The notes: a model not told the origin generated them from the sequence alone. A stretch of DNA of 64,000 nt from Glandiceps talaboti (GCF_964340395.1 NC_135568.1:12707276-12771275), one strand, 5' to 3'; positions 13,653-29,400 are shown, numbered from the stretch's first letter. Numbers and translations are program-made.

Positions 13653-16600
13653 AAACAACAACAACAAAAACAAAAACAATAACAACAGCGACGACGACGA
13701 CGACAACAACAACAACAACAACTCAAATCTTTCATGCAAAAGCCTTAGATAGGTTTCGCAATTTATATGGTGAACTTAGCGTGAAACATCTACGTCTCTC
13801 CTAGTGTATATATAGTGGAGAATTCCTTCTCAAAAGTAAATAAATGGAGGTTAGTAAAGCACACCAAATATCCGACCTTATAAAGCACAATGACACCATT
13901 CCCAAGGGTGTAAATAGGTTACAACGAGAAAATCTAACCTACACTACATGCCAATGATGATGTATTAGTGGAAAGAATTCAATCTATTAGGCTGAAAGGT
14001 GTGACGTCTAAGCTGTTAAGAGTTACGTGCCCAGTAAAATAATACAGACGTAACATTTGCGAATCTTTTTTTATAATTCTCAAGTGAAATTCGGAATAAT
14101 GTTTGGCTTAACATGTGAAAACGTGGGCAAGGACATTTTCTTAACTTCCCTGGGAAAATTCATAAGTTTGATATTCAACACTCGTAGTCTCTCGGGGAGT
14201 GTTTATGGTTATATAGATTTTCTCTTGCAACAGGTCGAAAGGGGCTACGTAATACTAGAATTGCAATTAGTCATCTTTGCAAGTGCCATGTGATGGTACA
14301 ATTTGATTTTGATCAGAACGCACTACTAGCTCATCACCAGCTGTGATTTTTCACAATACCTTCAGTATTCTACAAGCCAATTAAATCAATACAAAACGTA
14401 CAGACTGCAGTTTGCAGTTCGCAAAACTAAAATCGATCACGAGTACACTACTTTCACCTTTAAGATCCAGTACCGGTTACTCATTTACTTACTTGCAAAC
14501 CGTCGCTCATTTTAATTCACAGTTCAAATCAAACAAAAAGAACTAACAATAAAAACCCCATCAAAATCATGCTTAGTAAATTTCTATGAATCCTCATCTC
14601 TGTATCAATGAAATCAAGACTAATTTTATAGTGCTTTTAGTTGAATGTAACACTTGCACGTGTCATTTCTCTTTAAGGCTGATCATCAAGTGCTTCTGCC
14701 GCCAGTCATTTTCTTTCCTTTTAACTTTGCCGAACCTTTAAAGTAATCATATGTATTTTCATCCTTGCAAATTGTGTATGTCCATTGAGCATATTCGAGG
14801 GTCTATATCATTTAATCGTATTTACAACAAATGAAGACTATCAAAATTTATAGACGCACGGGGTTTTAGATTACGTTATTAATTATTCACGAATTGCATT
14901 GAGAAAATTCCTCAGATATCAATTCTGGGGATAGCATTTTTCACTAATACTTTTAACTTGAAAGAGGTTTCTTACTTTGCCGTACGAACATTTCGGCACC
15001 CTTTTTATTCCATATTATACTACAACACAGTATCTTCAACTGACAGTCGTGAAATGAACGAGCTTTTACCTACGATTGAGTTATGAAAGTGAAACATAAC
15101 ACAGGGCGTAACAGACATATGCAAATTCACACACACACACACACACACACATACATACATACATACATACATACATACATACATACATACATACATACAT
15201 ACATACTAGAAATGATAATATTTCATACCATACATCACACCATGCACAATATTACTGCAACCAAATAAAACCCAAAGCTGCAATTTAGCAGAATTTCATT
15301 TTGATAAATAGATGAACACAAAGTTATCAAATTTATGACTATCCATCATCACACTTTATAGACATAATAAACTTGCCTCGGGGTTTAGTTTCCTTCAGCT
15401 TGACCTGTTGTTTAATTCATCTCTTATAAAACATTTGTTTTCTATAATTCGAAGGCTACTTATATGATATTTGCAGTTAATGATAGGATTAATTAGGTTC
15501 ACTTTTTCTTTCTTTTTATCCATCTTAATGAAAATTTTAACGGAAGTTGCTTTTATGGGCGTTTTATTAGTGTATTATTTTATTTTGGTTTTACTAGTAA
15601 AGGAATAATTCCAAAACAGCTTTTATTAACGTACACGCGTTCAAGGTAAAATTGTTTTAGTACATGAAGGACACTGTCTTCGTGACTAGGAAAGCTTATT
15701 ACAGTACTTACACATCAAACAGTCTTGCCTTTATGCCTTGGAAATAAGAACCTTAAACTTGCACTAGTTGTAACTGGAGTAATATTTTTTGATGATACAA
15801 CCATCAAGATATTCACTCAAAACTGTTAAAATGCTAACAATTAGAGAGTGTATGTAATACGTAGAGATAGAATTTAGCCATAAGTAGTTCGGTAACAGGT
15901 CGAAATCGTGATAATTGGTTTTAGGGTGCGGACCCACAAATCAATTAGACTAGATGTATTGTGATTTATATTGTGTGTGCAGTTACACTAATACCAATAG
16001 GTGATTCATCACAACTGTAACTGTTCCGAGTGTACGATATAACGATCATTACGGCTAACAAAACAGTTTTGAAAAAATGTTCCCGTTCCAGCTAGTGTAG
16101 CTTAAAGTTATATTGTTTCCTTGCATGAACACCCAAACCTATTCGCTGTTAAAATAATTTAAAAACTATGGATTACCATGCAAATGTTAGAACAAGTGGT
16201 CACTGACAATATGATATCAAATTACCCCATTTTGAATTCAACATGGCCGCTGAATTCTGAGTTAACTCATAGAGAAATTAAGGTTATCCATTTCCTTGAA
16301 AAAACTGTCAACCTCTAATTATTCTATATCAAATCAACGGGAAAAGGAACAACCTTTCCAATGCCAAAGTTTGCAGAGATTTTAATAACTTTGACTTTCA
16401 ACTTCGACTTTGGTCCTAAATACAACCTTACACTAGTGTCCTTCTTGATGATAATCTAACCTCTCCAATACACCGTGGCATGAGAGTAGGAGTCTCATAC
16501 AAATAGATATGGTGTATCCATAGAGCCTATATATTCGTATATGTAACTACGTCATATATATCATCTTGACTATGACTTGAAAGCATTTTATAACAACCAG

Positions 16601-18817
16601 TCTCATTTTTCATCCAACTTTTCATTTTCCATAAAATATATGTCCATTAAGGCACAAGATAATTCGTACTCAGCTTTAACATACTGTTCTCACTTCAGTT
16701 TTCTCTTATAATGTCCTCATTTATCTATTTGAATTCTTACAATTTTCTTGAGGTGCTGTGAACTTCAGATTAAACTCAAGTCTTTAAACTTGATGATTGA
16801 ATAGACCAATGTAATGCATGGATTAAGAGTAATGTTTCCTTCAACGTGTTTCCTGGCGGTTTCGGCTGAAAGGTTTTTGTATGTAATTATTTTATATGAT
16901 TACCTGTCGGCTAAGATCACAACCTTAACGCAAACACAACCCTATCAATTTCATATTCTGCGAGATAAGGTTTAGAAATTGGTTTAATTCGCGAATAATA
17001 TGTATGAACATCACTTGTTACTGCTTGTGTTAAATTGTGAGATAGGCGACATCGCTTCTTTGATGTCTACCACGTACTTTTTATTCACCAAATGATTTTC
17101 TTTGTCATATTATATTATGCGTTGGCAAATTGAGTATTATTTTTTTGCCAAAGAAGCCGACCTCATGACATGACCATTATTGTGCAGTATTAACTGAAAG
17201 TTAAAAGCTTTCTGAAAAGTATAACCATGGAAATAGCAATTTTAAAAAAATGGCACTGTCGATGGTCATGATCCGGGATCATAGTAGAGTCCCAATAATT
17301 CTTGATAATACAAATCCCACAAGAGTGAAATGATTTGTCCAAATATGTCGATCCCGTGATGCATAAAACTCATTTCTAGTTGTAAGATATACTGTCAAGA
17401 GGTATTATTTTTGGTTTTTCACAAGATTACTTCATTTGTTTAGCTGCAGTCGTCGACCTTTACACAACTCAAATGCTACCAATATTTTACGCATCATATA
17501 AACGTCCGGAAATGAAAGTCCTATATCTGTGCAATCACTTTGTTGAAGAAACCCTTTTCTCATTAAATGTGATATCAAACTTATGTCGAGTTAGAATCCA
17601 ATATGACCGCCGCTAAATACCATGTTATTGCTACAAAGAAGATACAAGATCATCGATTTCCATGGAACAAAAGTCAGTGAGCCACCAAAATTTGTTGTTA
17701 GTACTATTTCAAAAGGATCGGGAACAACCTTTCATATACTCATTGTACTGAAGGTTTTGGGACTTTCAAAAAAATTAGAACATTCCTCCGACCATTTAAA
17801 AAATATCATGTAGTTTCCCCATAAATAGCCAGTATTAGTTGATGTATACCATTTTGTTCTTTCTTTTAAGATTTGTCATTGTTTCCGAATTTAGTTAAAT
17901 ACTTCTCCGGATTTGTGTGATATGTATGTTTTTGTTTTGTTTTGTTTTGTTTTGTTTTGTTTTGTTTTGCTTTGTTGTTGTTGTTTTATTTTTCTCTGAG
18001 GACAAAACTCGATTAGTTGTTTCGTCAACTATTTTTGCCCTCATTAAAAAAAAAAAAAATAAATAAATCGACACTTCTAGACTTTGTTTTACAATAAATG
18101 AATGACATTTATAAACAGACTTTAGAAATGAATCAAATTCTGTAAAGTAAGTGTATTTTTCGCAAGCGGGCTTCATTGTTAAGACGATTTTCTTTTTCAA
18201 ATGTTTTGGGTAGTTACTCATCATTTGAATATTTGATTTATATGTTAATGCACGCTCACTATAACTTCAATGAAGCGTACATATGTGGGTGTTTTTACAT
18301 CTGATTCATTAGTTAATGCTTATATGCAAAGGTGGCACAAGCTGAGTATATAAGGTTAGTTCACGTTGAATATACTTATACATAACTGATCTACTATGTG
18401 TAACGTTACCGAACGCCTCCGATGACATTAAACCTACAACGTTGAATCTTCTGGTGTAGTCGCGCAGTTGATTGAATGAGAGGGATTTTCCCCAATATTC
18501 TATATTAAATTATGTCATGGAGTCGTTTATGTGTTATGATTGAATGTTCAGTTTGAGTTCAGTCATGATATAGCATATGCTGAGAATAATCTACTCGTAT
18601 TTCAATTAAGCAGCAGATATTACCCTCATAAATGAATAAGCGAAGGTTGTCTCCGTTTAGCAACGAAAATATAAAAAACATTTTTTAATGGTATCTAAAA
18701 GGTTTTCTTAAGAAATCATTGCCAGGAAAAAGTAATAAAGTAAAGTCTCGATTCTTTTTTACCACATAAGTGAACATAAACCCTATTTAAACTCAAATAC
18801 TTTACCATGGTGATCTA

Positions 18818-18858
<41 letters not shown>

Positions 18859-19856
18859 GGTGACAAAACCCCATTGCCTAACAATGGATGGCAGGGCATA
18901 CAGAAGTTATTTTCAGGATACATTGCATCATGAGTGAATATACCGGCAACATTGAAAATGTCGGTTTGAGTTTTAACTTTACAGAAACACGCACAGTGCT
19001 ACTCCGGCAATAATTCAGGTAGATTTTGTAACTCAAAAAGGAAATTCGTGGTTTTGCAGCAAAGTGCATAGTATGTTAAATTTGTTCAAAGGGTAGTGAC
19101 CAATGTGGGCATTATGAGACAATCAAGTCTTGCAATTGGGTGCCATTAAAGACTAATATACCATTGATACGGTTTTCGAATATCAAGAATTGGCTCATAA
19201 AATGACAGCGTGAGGTGAATGAAACAATGTTATAACAGTGTCCTCTGTTTTGTTCATGGCATGTTTGAGTTTTTAGCTTTTTGCACTCAATATAAAATAA
19301 AACAAGTGCAGTATATGGCAATTGCGGATTTTTTAAAATCCCACTCTTCAAATAATAGTGATAAAATAACGCATTCCATTCAACGCATTGCAAAGCTTTT
19401 GGTATGAGGAATAACAGTCTAGTGTATTTCATACAATACTATAGTAAAGGACGTTGCAAGCCCGCCATTTTGAATGATGCATTGTTGGTAATATGATATT
19501 ATTCCATTGCTAAACAAGAATTAACCACTATAATTATTCTAGGTATCGATGATATACATTGCTGCCTTCAATGGCGGACGCATTTACCTTGTCACAGAGT
19601 TTATATCAGACTTTCGCCATATATTGAAGTGCATATTGTGAGACACAATTTTCGAGGTTTATCAATAGAATACACTGAAATATAATATTAAATAACAACT
19701 ATATGAAATTGCACCAACAGCTAGTTATATATATATATATATATTTATTAATAATACTAATAATACTAATAATAATACTAATAATAATACTAATAATAAT
19801 ACTAATAATACATAATACATAATACTACATTTATGTGTGTGTGTGTGTGTGTGTGT

Positions 19857-19940
<84 letters not shown>

Positions 19941-22900
19941 ACACACACACACACACACACACACATAAATGTAGTATTTGTATGTCAACTATCCGACCAG
20001 TGTTCCTGTACATACATCCCTTATCCATTGATATAGAAATGTCACCAAACAAAGTAATTTGCAATCGTATAATTTATGAACAAATCTGCCATTGAATATT
20101 ATTCTTATCATTTGTATTTCAACACGTTTTATGACAAATCCAATATGGCCTCTACTAAATGTAGAGTTGAATTGAAAAACTCAACATGTTATTACACCTC
20201 ATTGATGCTATGTACGCTGTCATTGGCTACAACGGGGACACGTGATATTCTAAAAGAAAGATTTGTGACATGATGATAAGAACACGAAGGAATGTTGCCC
20301 GGAATGCTTTTGCCTTATGACTTCAATTCGTGCGTTCTATGCATAACAAATGATCCTTCATTAGGGCAATCAAACAGTTAGCTATGACAAGTAAATAATA
20401 CACAAAATATTGGCACACATTTGGGCGGCCAGCTACTACAAAAGAACAAGTAGCTCACTAGCAGTACTGTAAGCTTATCAATCTTCCAAAACTTTGTCAA
20501 CTGTAAATTTTGGTACACCTACGTTTGAAATGGAATAGTAACATTTTCAGTGGCAACATTCGACTAAACTTTGACAATTCAACTTTTGCTCAGCTTTCAG
20601 ACAAGGGCAATATTATTGATTCATTGTCAACCCTCGAGATAGTTGTCCTGATCCTAATATTAATGATACAATCATGATAGGATTATCAGTATTACGATCA
20701 TGACCACCATCCCTTGAGCAGGCAATAAATCGTGATATTGCCCCTGTTATCATGTGTTATTATATAATTGTTAACAGTCTGTCACATCGTTTTGTAACCA
20801 TAAAGAATATAGTTTTGTTAGCCCGACCTTTACAAGAACGATTATCTTCCCATCACTCTAGATTAGGTTTTGCCGCAACTGTAAATAATCCGATCGTCCT
20901 TTGCATGTGAGTTTGCCCACTTTGCATCACAAATTGGCTTCCACAGATATGCCCCTCATTTAATACATTCAAGGCGGCAAGGAACGAAATAAGTAGACAG
21001 GATCGAATGTAATCCCTCTCGTAATCAAAATGCACAAATGAACCCTTTATATTTTACGGTCATTCAATACCTGTTAAATGTCATGAATGCATTAAACATG
21101 GATTGTAAAGATGTAAAACAGAAGAGCGTGTCTTGCAAAATGATGAGGGTGCGAGCTCACTGATTACGTTGGACTGATCACATCTTTCTATTATGATACA
21201 AAGGGGATCATTTACCATCTGCAAATTGACAACATGGCCTAGCATTTATTAAAAGCTGTTATAACATCTCAAAGCCACCGCGGCTTTAACTTCCGGTAAA
21301 TTTTGAAAGGATATATGTATATGTATGTTATGTTTTGCACTTGCTTTTTGTACAGCGATTACCTACCCGTGCTTAAAGTGTTGTACCATTATTACTTGGC
21401 ACAGACTCACTAAATAGCACAACGGATCTTTATACTGCAACATAATTAACTCCCTGCAAAGCATCACAGTCCTGCTGCCTCTATACTCACATAGGGTATA
21501 CTCATTCGTGTAGTAAACCCATCCTAGCAGGTCCCCATTCATAAAACTATGTGAAATGTTCTCAGTTGTGGTTCAAGTCTTACTTAAGGACTGAAGCCAT
21601 TTGGCGGAAACAAATCGCAGTCTTAAATCGGCAATTTGTTTATCTCTATCCATTCGACCATCACGGCTCCACTATTCTTAGAGTAATATTTTTGCTACAT
21701 TTATCATGACTTCATTTATAAATGAAGTCTAAGGGAAAACTAGTATTCGCAATTACTGGGGCTTGAAAAGGATAAACTTCACAGACAGACGTACATGCAC
21801 AACGACATTTATACTGCTTTGCTCGTATATTATTTGATGTTTGACGACTCGGAATCAAATCACTGCTTAAAGAGCTTTTACACATACCCACGACTCTTCG
21901 AACGCATGTTTTCCTCTTATAAACGCTCCACTTACCAAATTATTCTCATCATTACACTCAATTCTTGACAGGGTTCTTATTATAACGTTTGATGTTCTTA
22001 CGGAAATGATACTTTATGGTAATGGATTGAGTTTAGAACAAGATTAGGGAACTAGTTTAGTGCTGACGTCATAGACACCAGTGTGCCAAATAAAACAATA
22101 TCAGCACAAAAGAAGAATTAATAACCATCCATTACACCTATGATTTGTAGTACTTCTTGCTAATTGTATGTAGCACATCTGTCACTTTATGTATCTGCTT
22201 TGAACTAGATGGTTTAGAATAGAAATCTTTGATACCTTCGGAAGTTGACTACTAAACTCCATATTAGCAACATTACTCCAACTAGCAATAAATATGTCGA
22301 CTTCGATTATACCCTACACCTACGCCAAATGCAACCATAAAATATCGCATTCAGTTTATATTCATTTATTGTTTTGATTGTGGAATGAAATACCACGGCT
22401 GTATTTTGCACTGCTGAACAGCATAAATAATCATGACAGTACCAAATTGATCTAAACACGACACGATTTGTTAATATTACAAGTCATTTAACTTCAGACA
22501 ACCTGCCAGGTTTAGCAATATCCATTACTTTTGTGTTAGAACTTTTCAATATATGGTTGATATGAAACGAGTGATTTGATTGAGGAAAAGACTCTCATGC
22601 TTATCCCCATCATAGGTATACATCGCTTTAATCGTGTGCCGTGTATAACTTGACAAAGACGTATGGCTCACCAGAAAAAATGATACTCAAGTCTTCAGGA
22701 CACTATAACAAGTTATGTAATTTACGTGACGAATAAAATTGAATTATTCACATGCCCACAGTCATTTTAGGGCTTAATTCGAAGAGTACGCTATTACAAA
22801 CTCAGACAGACCATAACTAACGAAATGCAAATTTGTTATTAACTGCTAGCAGCATTACAATATTTCTGCTACCCGTTTAGTTTTAATAAATTACACAATT

Positions 22901-23369
22901 CCACAAATCTTAATAATGTTTACGGTACTAACTGACAACCAATGAATGTCAACTTCTCGGGTGGCATCATAAGCTTGTGTCTGCTAACCCTCTTATTCAT
23001 TTTTCGTGCGACAAGCTTTGCCCATACACAATCATTGCGACTAGCTCTACTCTTAACTATTAAATTCAAACACACATCATCATAGTGCCATATAGTTTAA
23101 ACCATATCACCGGTATACACATTCATATACATACCCAAATTCCACGTTGTTTTGACTTCAATAATTAGATTCTTGATTTACTAAATTCCGTTACTATAGT
23201 ATATAAAGTTAATACTGTTATGCGTTAATATAATATAAATATAACTAGTTTGATATTTTATATTTTGATATCGTGGAATCTCACAAATGAAACTTCATGC
23301 GTTCTTCAACATCGTTTCTACAATGAATAAACACAAACACACACACACACACATATATACTCTATAAAT

Positions 23370-23436
<67 letters not shown>

Positions 23437-26400
23437 ATATATATAGTAGAGCTTATAACGGATTACAACATCCTTATTCTTGGGATTAAGCCTATAATGC
23501 TGTGCTACTAAAATGGCATCGAGCAATGTTATCTCTAGTGAGAAACTTATAAGAATGAGCATAACACACACACACATATTTATATATATATAATATTTGG
23601 ATGAGTGTCTATTGTATATTTGTAGTTTAATTACGAGAAGCCTTTGCATCATATGTCACGATCCTCATTGCTTTAGTAAACTGATTCCTAAGTTGGTAAC
23701 CTATAGGAAAGGTTCATTTGAACTCATTGTATATTAAGGCTGAAAGGCTAAAGGTAAATTACTATACTATCTCACTTGCCATAGAATAAGAAAAGCTATA
23801 CATAAGGACGATATATGAAATATATAACCTTACGAGTAACCGCAGCTGTTTACAACACTCCGGAGGCATTCAGGGGACAAGGGTTCATATATAAGTATAC
23901 AACCCGAATGTTCGTCAACACATTTTAATTATGTAACTGTTCATATAGCAAAACTGTTAAACTGTAAATGTAGTTTAATTTATGGGTACATTAAGTCGCA
24001 CATATGGTATATTATAATAATTTCCAACTTCCTTAGTTTGTTTACAAGGCAATTATTCTCAATGTATGCCATGCTTTGTAAAACGTTAATGGATCACTCG
24101 ACACCTTTATATGATGGCGGGTGAACAATCGACAAATGAATAAGATATTTTATGTCTCGTTGCAGATATATGCAAATATGCCTTTCAACAACGGTTGTCA
24201 AACGTGATCCTGGTTAAACTTTCGCCGTGACCATGTGCGATGGTATTGAGAACAATAGTGTTGCTAAGCGTTTGAGACTTTCAGCTTGACTACCCTCTCG
24301 TGGTTGCTATGGATGCAATGGCTTACGCGGGATCTCGTGAGATCTGCCGCGATACGAAAAACGAAGTGCGAATATTTACAACATAAACAATTCGTTCTGA
24401 TTTAATATGAAGTCTGTCATGGGGCACCACAAAGTAAACATCTGTTTTTATTAAGTCTACAGAGAACATCTAAACAAAAGGACATCGACGAAGCACCATA
24501 TAAATTATTGCTATCCTTCTGTTAAGGCAGACAGTGAAATTCCAAGTAGCTAAATATAGCAAGGAAGGCAAAGATGAGCATGGCATGCCTCTATATCTCA
24601 AACGCCATTTTCCGATGTGCATTTAATGGAAACAAAGTATTTCGTGACATGATTGAAAGTAGGGTGATGATTAAGCACATGCCGAGAGCAAATCGAAGCA
24701 ATTTAAATAATGCGACACATGTTGTGAGAACACGCTGGCATATTTATGCTTGTACAATTTTATATCTGTATTCATCATGATGATTTACAGAATGATCGAT
24801 CACCTCCTCGATGTCGCACTCATGTGATAAAGATGCGCCCCGAGTCAAATCATACAGCCGACATATAATACCTCATATGAACACGTGTTTAACCGACTGC
24901 AACTCGTTTAACGATATGGCAAATAAAAGTTTATGTTGATGTACAGAAACATCTGTATCCATGTATTTACCGTTATAGCTATGCGAGTAATCTATTTTCA
25001 GATAACGGCTGTGTGTTTATATGTACCTGTCTTTAGATGTTTGTCTGAGAGATGAGTATAGGAAAGAGGGTTCTTCAGTTATTTACTGCACAGACATAAA
25101 AGTTATGATATGCCCGTCTCATAAAGAACAATCTTCAAAAATTTGATTCTGGAATAAAGAGTTAGCGATTATTACAAGAAATGCAATGACAGAAATTTCT
25201 ACATACATACATACATACATACATACATACATACATACATACATACATGATATTGCTTTTCTTATGTAGACTTTTGTAGGTGAATGCGGCTTTGAAAAAA
25301 ACATATCATTATACGTTGTCCGTTAAGCATTTTAAATTCTTAGAATATATGTTACACTAAATAACATAAGTTCATGTAATTGCATTTTTCCGTGCATGTT
25401 ACACATCTGCATTGCGTTACATTGGTGACTTTGGAACTCCCTACCAGCAGAGTTATTTTCAAAAGGAAATAACATAATTACTACATTACATGTTCGCATA
25501 CACTTTAATTTACTTTTATATCGCTTATTCTAAATTTATGTACCAATTTTCCGATTGTTATGCAAATGATAATCATATTTGTAATTTGTCTTGCCGTAGT
25601 GTAATAATATTCAAAAGGCAATACGTTTCTGCAGAACTCAAAACCTAAATTTAATTCATAGAGACATAGAAGTGTTTACTCCATAAATCACATTCACAGT
25701 TTCTTGTAGGAAAGTGACCTTCGACTTGATACGTATGTATGGTCAATTTCTTTCAAACCATGACGAAAAGGTAATACAGAACAAGAGAATTATTTCCATA
25801 ATCGTGATTTACTGCATAACTAAAAACTTTTAATTCACAAACACTACATTAAAGTGCCTACCCCATATTACCATCTTTAAGATTTTTCCAAGACCTTGAC
25901 CTTGCATGTGTCACCATAAATGTATTGTAAAAGCATGAGTTATTTTAAATTTACAGAATTACAATCCATGTGATAATGTGACCTGTCTGAATGGAGGTGT
26001 TTGCGAAGAAGACTGCAGTGTTATCGAAGGAGCCATTTGTCTTTGTGATCTTGGCTTTATTGGTGAACGCTGTGAAGTCCCGGGTGAGTAGACAAATATA
26101 TTTGTTAATAGATTAATTATTCTAAAGATTGTAAGACATGATATCTAATTTGCACTGAGTCTGAAACCATGCTAAGTACTATGCAAGAGTTTCGAGAGCT
26201 AGGTAGGCGATTACAATCACAGTACAATGCACAAGTAAAATAAAAATATTCTAAAAAGATATAGATTCATAATGCCTATCGTATTCATAACTTCAAATAT
26301 TACACCATGCACGAGCCAAGTTGAACAAATAATATGGAATATATACCTAGGTCGTTCTACCTCACGATAATGCGGGGCTACGTCACGACAACGCGCATCT

Positions 26401-29400
26401 ACGTCACTGGTTCTGCTGGTTTCGAATCGAAGTATTTGTCAAAACGCTAACATTGCCATTGATTCCCCCGATTATTCTTTAATATCACTGGCGCTGGTAT
26501 AATTATGTTATTCTCCAATATTTTTCTTCTGTCAGTCGGAAAATACTCCTGACCTAAGGGTTGTCACTATTCGTCTAGCGACTAGTAGCAACTTTTTCTT
26601 CAACCTAAATTTCAACAAATACTCTTATAAAACATCAGTTGCAAGAAAGCCGTAAAAATACACTAAGGCAATAATTACATGCGAGAGTGGTTGGGAGATG
26701 CTGTGTGCAATAATAGTATAAATGAACACGCTATATAAGCAATTCATTGACAATTATACAATATCCTTTCACTCACGTCAGAAACCGATATATAATTATC
26801 TTTATAACTTAAAAATGGATAACGTAGAAGGTTGATAATAAAACGGAAGTTCTAAAATTGACTATCAATTAATTAGCAAACCATAGGCCTTAAGATAAAA
26901 TTCATCGTTTACTGGCAGGAAACTTATCGATTTATTGCACAGGTAATTCACGTATATAGCAATGCATTGTTAATTGTAATTGATATAGTAGTTAAATTTA
27001 TCTAGTTTCATTAGAGAAACAAATTGCCACAGAGTGCTATAATTTGTATTATTGAATGAGTTGCCAGGCCTAAAAAATTGTGTGGATCCGATTAGAATAG
27101 ATGGGATAGGTAGATTTGTTAGTTTATCACATATATATTGTCTACTTCAGCTATTTATGTTTTCCGTTGTTTTCCATAAGGTCTCTGTGTTATTTGTTTC
27201 TTCTCTTCAGATTTACAGCAATTACAGATTGGACAGTTTTATGTTGTCTGTTTAAGTCTATGTCAGTTTACTCATCCACTATTTATTTCTTGCGAAACTT
27301 CGAAATTTTCGTGATTTTATTATTTTTTGCTTTAATACGTAAAGAAGTTAAGAGTCGCCTGTAAAACACTAGGTGTGGACGAGTAACCGGAACCAAACAA
27401 TTTATTTAGGCCTTACTTAAGTCATTTGTGGAAATTCAGATCACCTAAGGTCCATGATACTATAAACAATGAAAGATTTCGTGAATATTAAATTATTCTT
27501 TCCATTGGCGATTAGGTTGCTTCCTAATGAAGAATTGAAAGCGTACAAAGAGTAACTTTATCTATGTGATTGTTGTATGTCTTTAGAATATATATGTATT
27601 ATGTCTGTAGCAGACATATACAACAATAGAAACACCATTCTTCAGAATGAGAGTGCTTCATTTACCTTTTTTATTAGTATCAATACGGGAATGCATTATA
27701 ATTGATGTAGTGTCCAAAAACAAAGTAGTCTTAAATCCATGTTACAGTTATCACCGGACAAGGCAAAATACGATAACATCTCGTGAATTGTTATTTCCAT
27801 GGTGATATTCTTGGGTAATCACGTTTGAACATTTCAACTCACTTTTGCTATTAACGTTATGTTGTACAGTCGTTTATGGGTGTCTTGGTGGTCCTTCTCG
27901 CTACATCGTAGGTGTTGATAATCAAGCGTATATTGACAACACACCGTGTAATATACCTATAGAACCAAATGGAATGATGGTAGCTGTCAAAGATTTACAA
28001 GGAGCGACGGTATGTTTTATATTTTATGAACCTTACTATGGGGTTGGGGGGAGGGGGTGTGGGTGGAGGGAAGTTTGGTTAGTCGAATACGAATACACTT
28101 TACTGACATAAAACCTCCAGCTGCAATTGTAACGGATTTTTGATAAGATAATGTTTGCTAGATATGATGACGTAATCCTAATATCGTGAACCGTAAACAA
28201 TATAGTATCATCTGTCGGTAAACATGTTTGTGCAGCAGTAAACATTGTATAGTGCAATATATCCCATCAAATTATTTTTAGGTCCGCACCCTAATGAATA
28301 AACTTCTTTCAATACTACTTGTAAATAAAGAAACCTCTAATTGACATGTACAATGGCGAAGTATTAGTATTTTAAGAATTTTCTGTTAATATATTGTTGA
28401 GTTCAGTTACAGTGGGTGAGGGTTTATAATTTACATCTTAAGTATATGGTTCTTTGGACAAATAAATAGACCAATTACTGACATTTGTTTAGAGACCGAT
28501 TTCTATAAAAACACTGATTTCTTTATGACACTTCTCACTTCTGAGTTTGATGGGCTGTTTAGCGATATTTAACTTCAAAAAGTAGACATTTTTAATGACA
28601 TTGTGAAAATTAACCATTTCTCCTGTTAATGTAAACAAAGGGGAGCACAGAACTAGATTAATTCGCTTCTTTTTGTCTAAGCAAGTAGTTAGCATTAATA
28701 TGACATTGTAATTAACGTCCTAGATTTGTGATCATACTAGTGGTTTTATCGAGAGCAGACTATAGCAGGCTTGATGATCGACCTGACAAGCATTCTCTCC
28801 ACATAGTCTGTGCATCCGGTAAAGAAAACTCAGTAATTACACATCCGGGCGATTTGAAACAGCTAACATAATATGTTCATCACGTGATGTATTAAACCAA
28901 TCAGCGTCTACACATGGTATCCATGAAATGACTGAGTTTTCATTACACGCTGTATGGAGAAGAACAATTTCGCCGTCGACTATGAAGCCTGCTAGAGAGG
29001 CTACTTTAATTTGTGGTGGTAGGATAGATGTTGCAATGTGAATGCTTTAATACTATGCGCTTATAGAGACTGCAATGGATTCTTTGCTCCCCAGGGAGTT
29101 GAGGAAGTAAGGGGCTATTGTGCTTGTATAGATCTGTGCCAGGGGTAATAATTATAAAGCACGTTGAGAACACAGTAGGAAGCGCTATATATAAACCAAT
29201 ATTGTTATTAGTAGTAGTAGTACTTTACATATTGTAACCCTAATGTTTCCTAACAATCTTAGCTATGCGGTGCTTGTCTACAATTGAGTGGTCCAACTGG
29301 AACAGCTGTGGTGAAAGTTGTTTCAGCTTGCCCAGACTGCACAACAGAAGACTTAATGATTACAGATGCTGTACATAATGTGATTGGTCATGGTAAAATC

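Larger units (their letters stand above)
8529..25956 (+). other. Gene A intron 1 (17.4 kb), repeat-rich
   Basis: The stretch between the PAN exon and the EGF exon has no exon I can support. It holds microsatellites (10421, 13618, 15128, 17929, 18819, 19747-19978, 23331-23430, 25201) and fragments of dispersed repeats near 15920-16030, 16190-16420, 17500-17810 and 23440-23500. A short tandem duplication of an 18-base GTGGGTTAGGTGA-type unit lies near 10895-10933. Most of the remainder is plain AT-rich sequence. Confidence 0.6.
28010..29262 (+). other. Gene A intron 3
   Basis: A 1.25 kb phase-0 intron. It holds a dispersed repeat at about 28112-28294 and a SINE/LINE-type 3' end at about 29065-29225. 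Confidence 0.75.

Noticed and set aside
13370-13752. Poly-Asn and poly-Cys/Leu open frames
   Set aside because: Translations of the AAC/GAC trinucleotide tract.
27845-28111. Independent 88-residue gene starting at 27845
   Set aside because: The part matching gene B begins at the acceptor (27870) and ends at the donor (28009); the remainder is intron.
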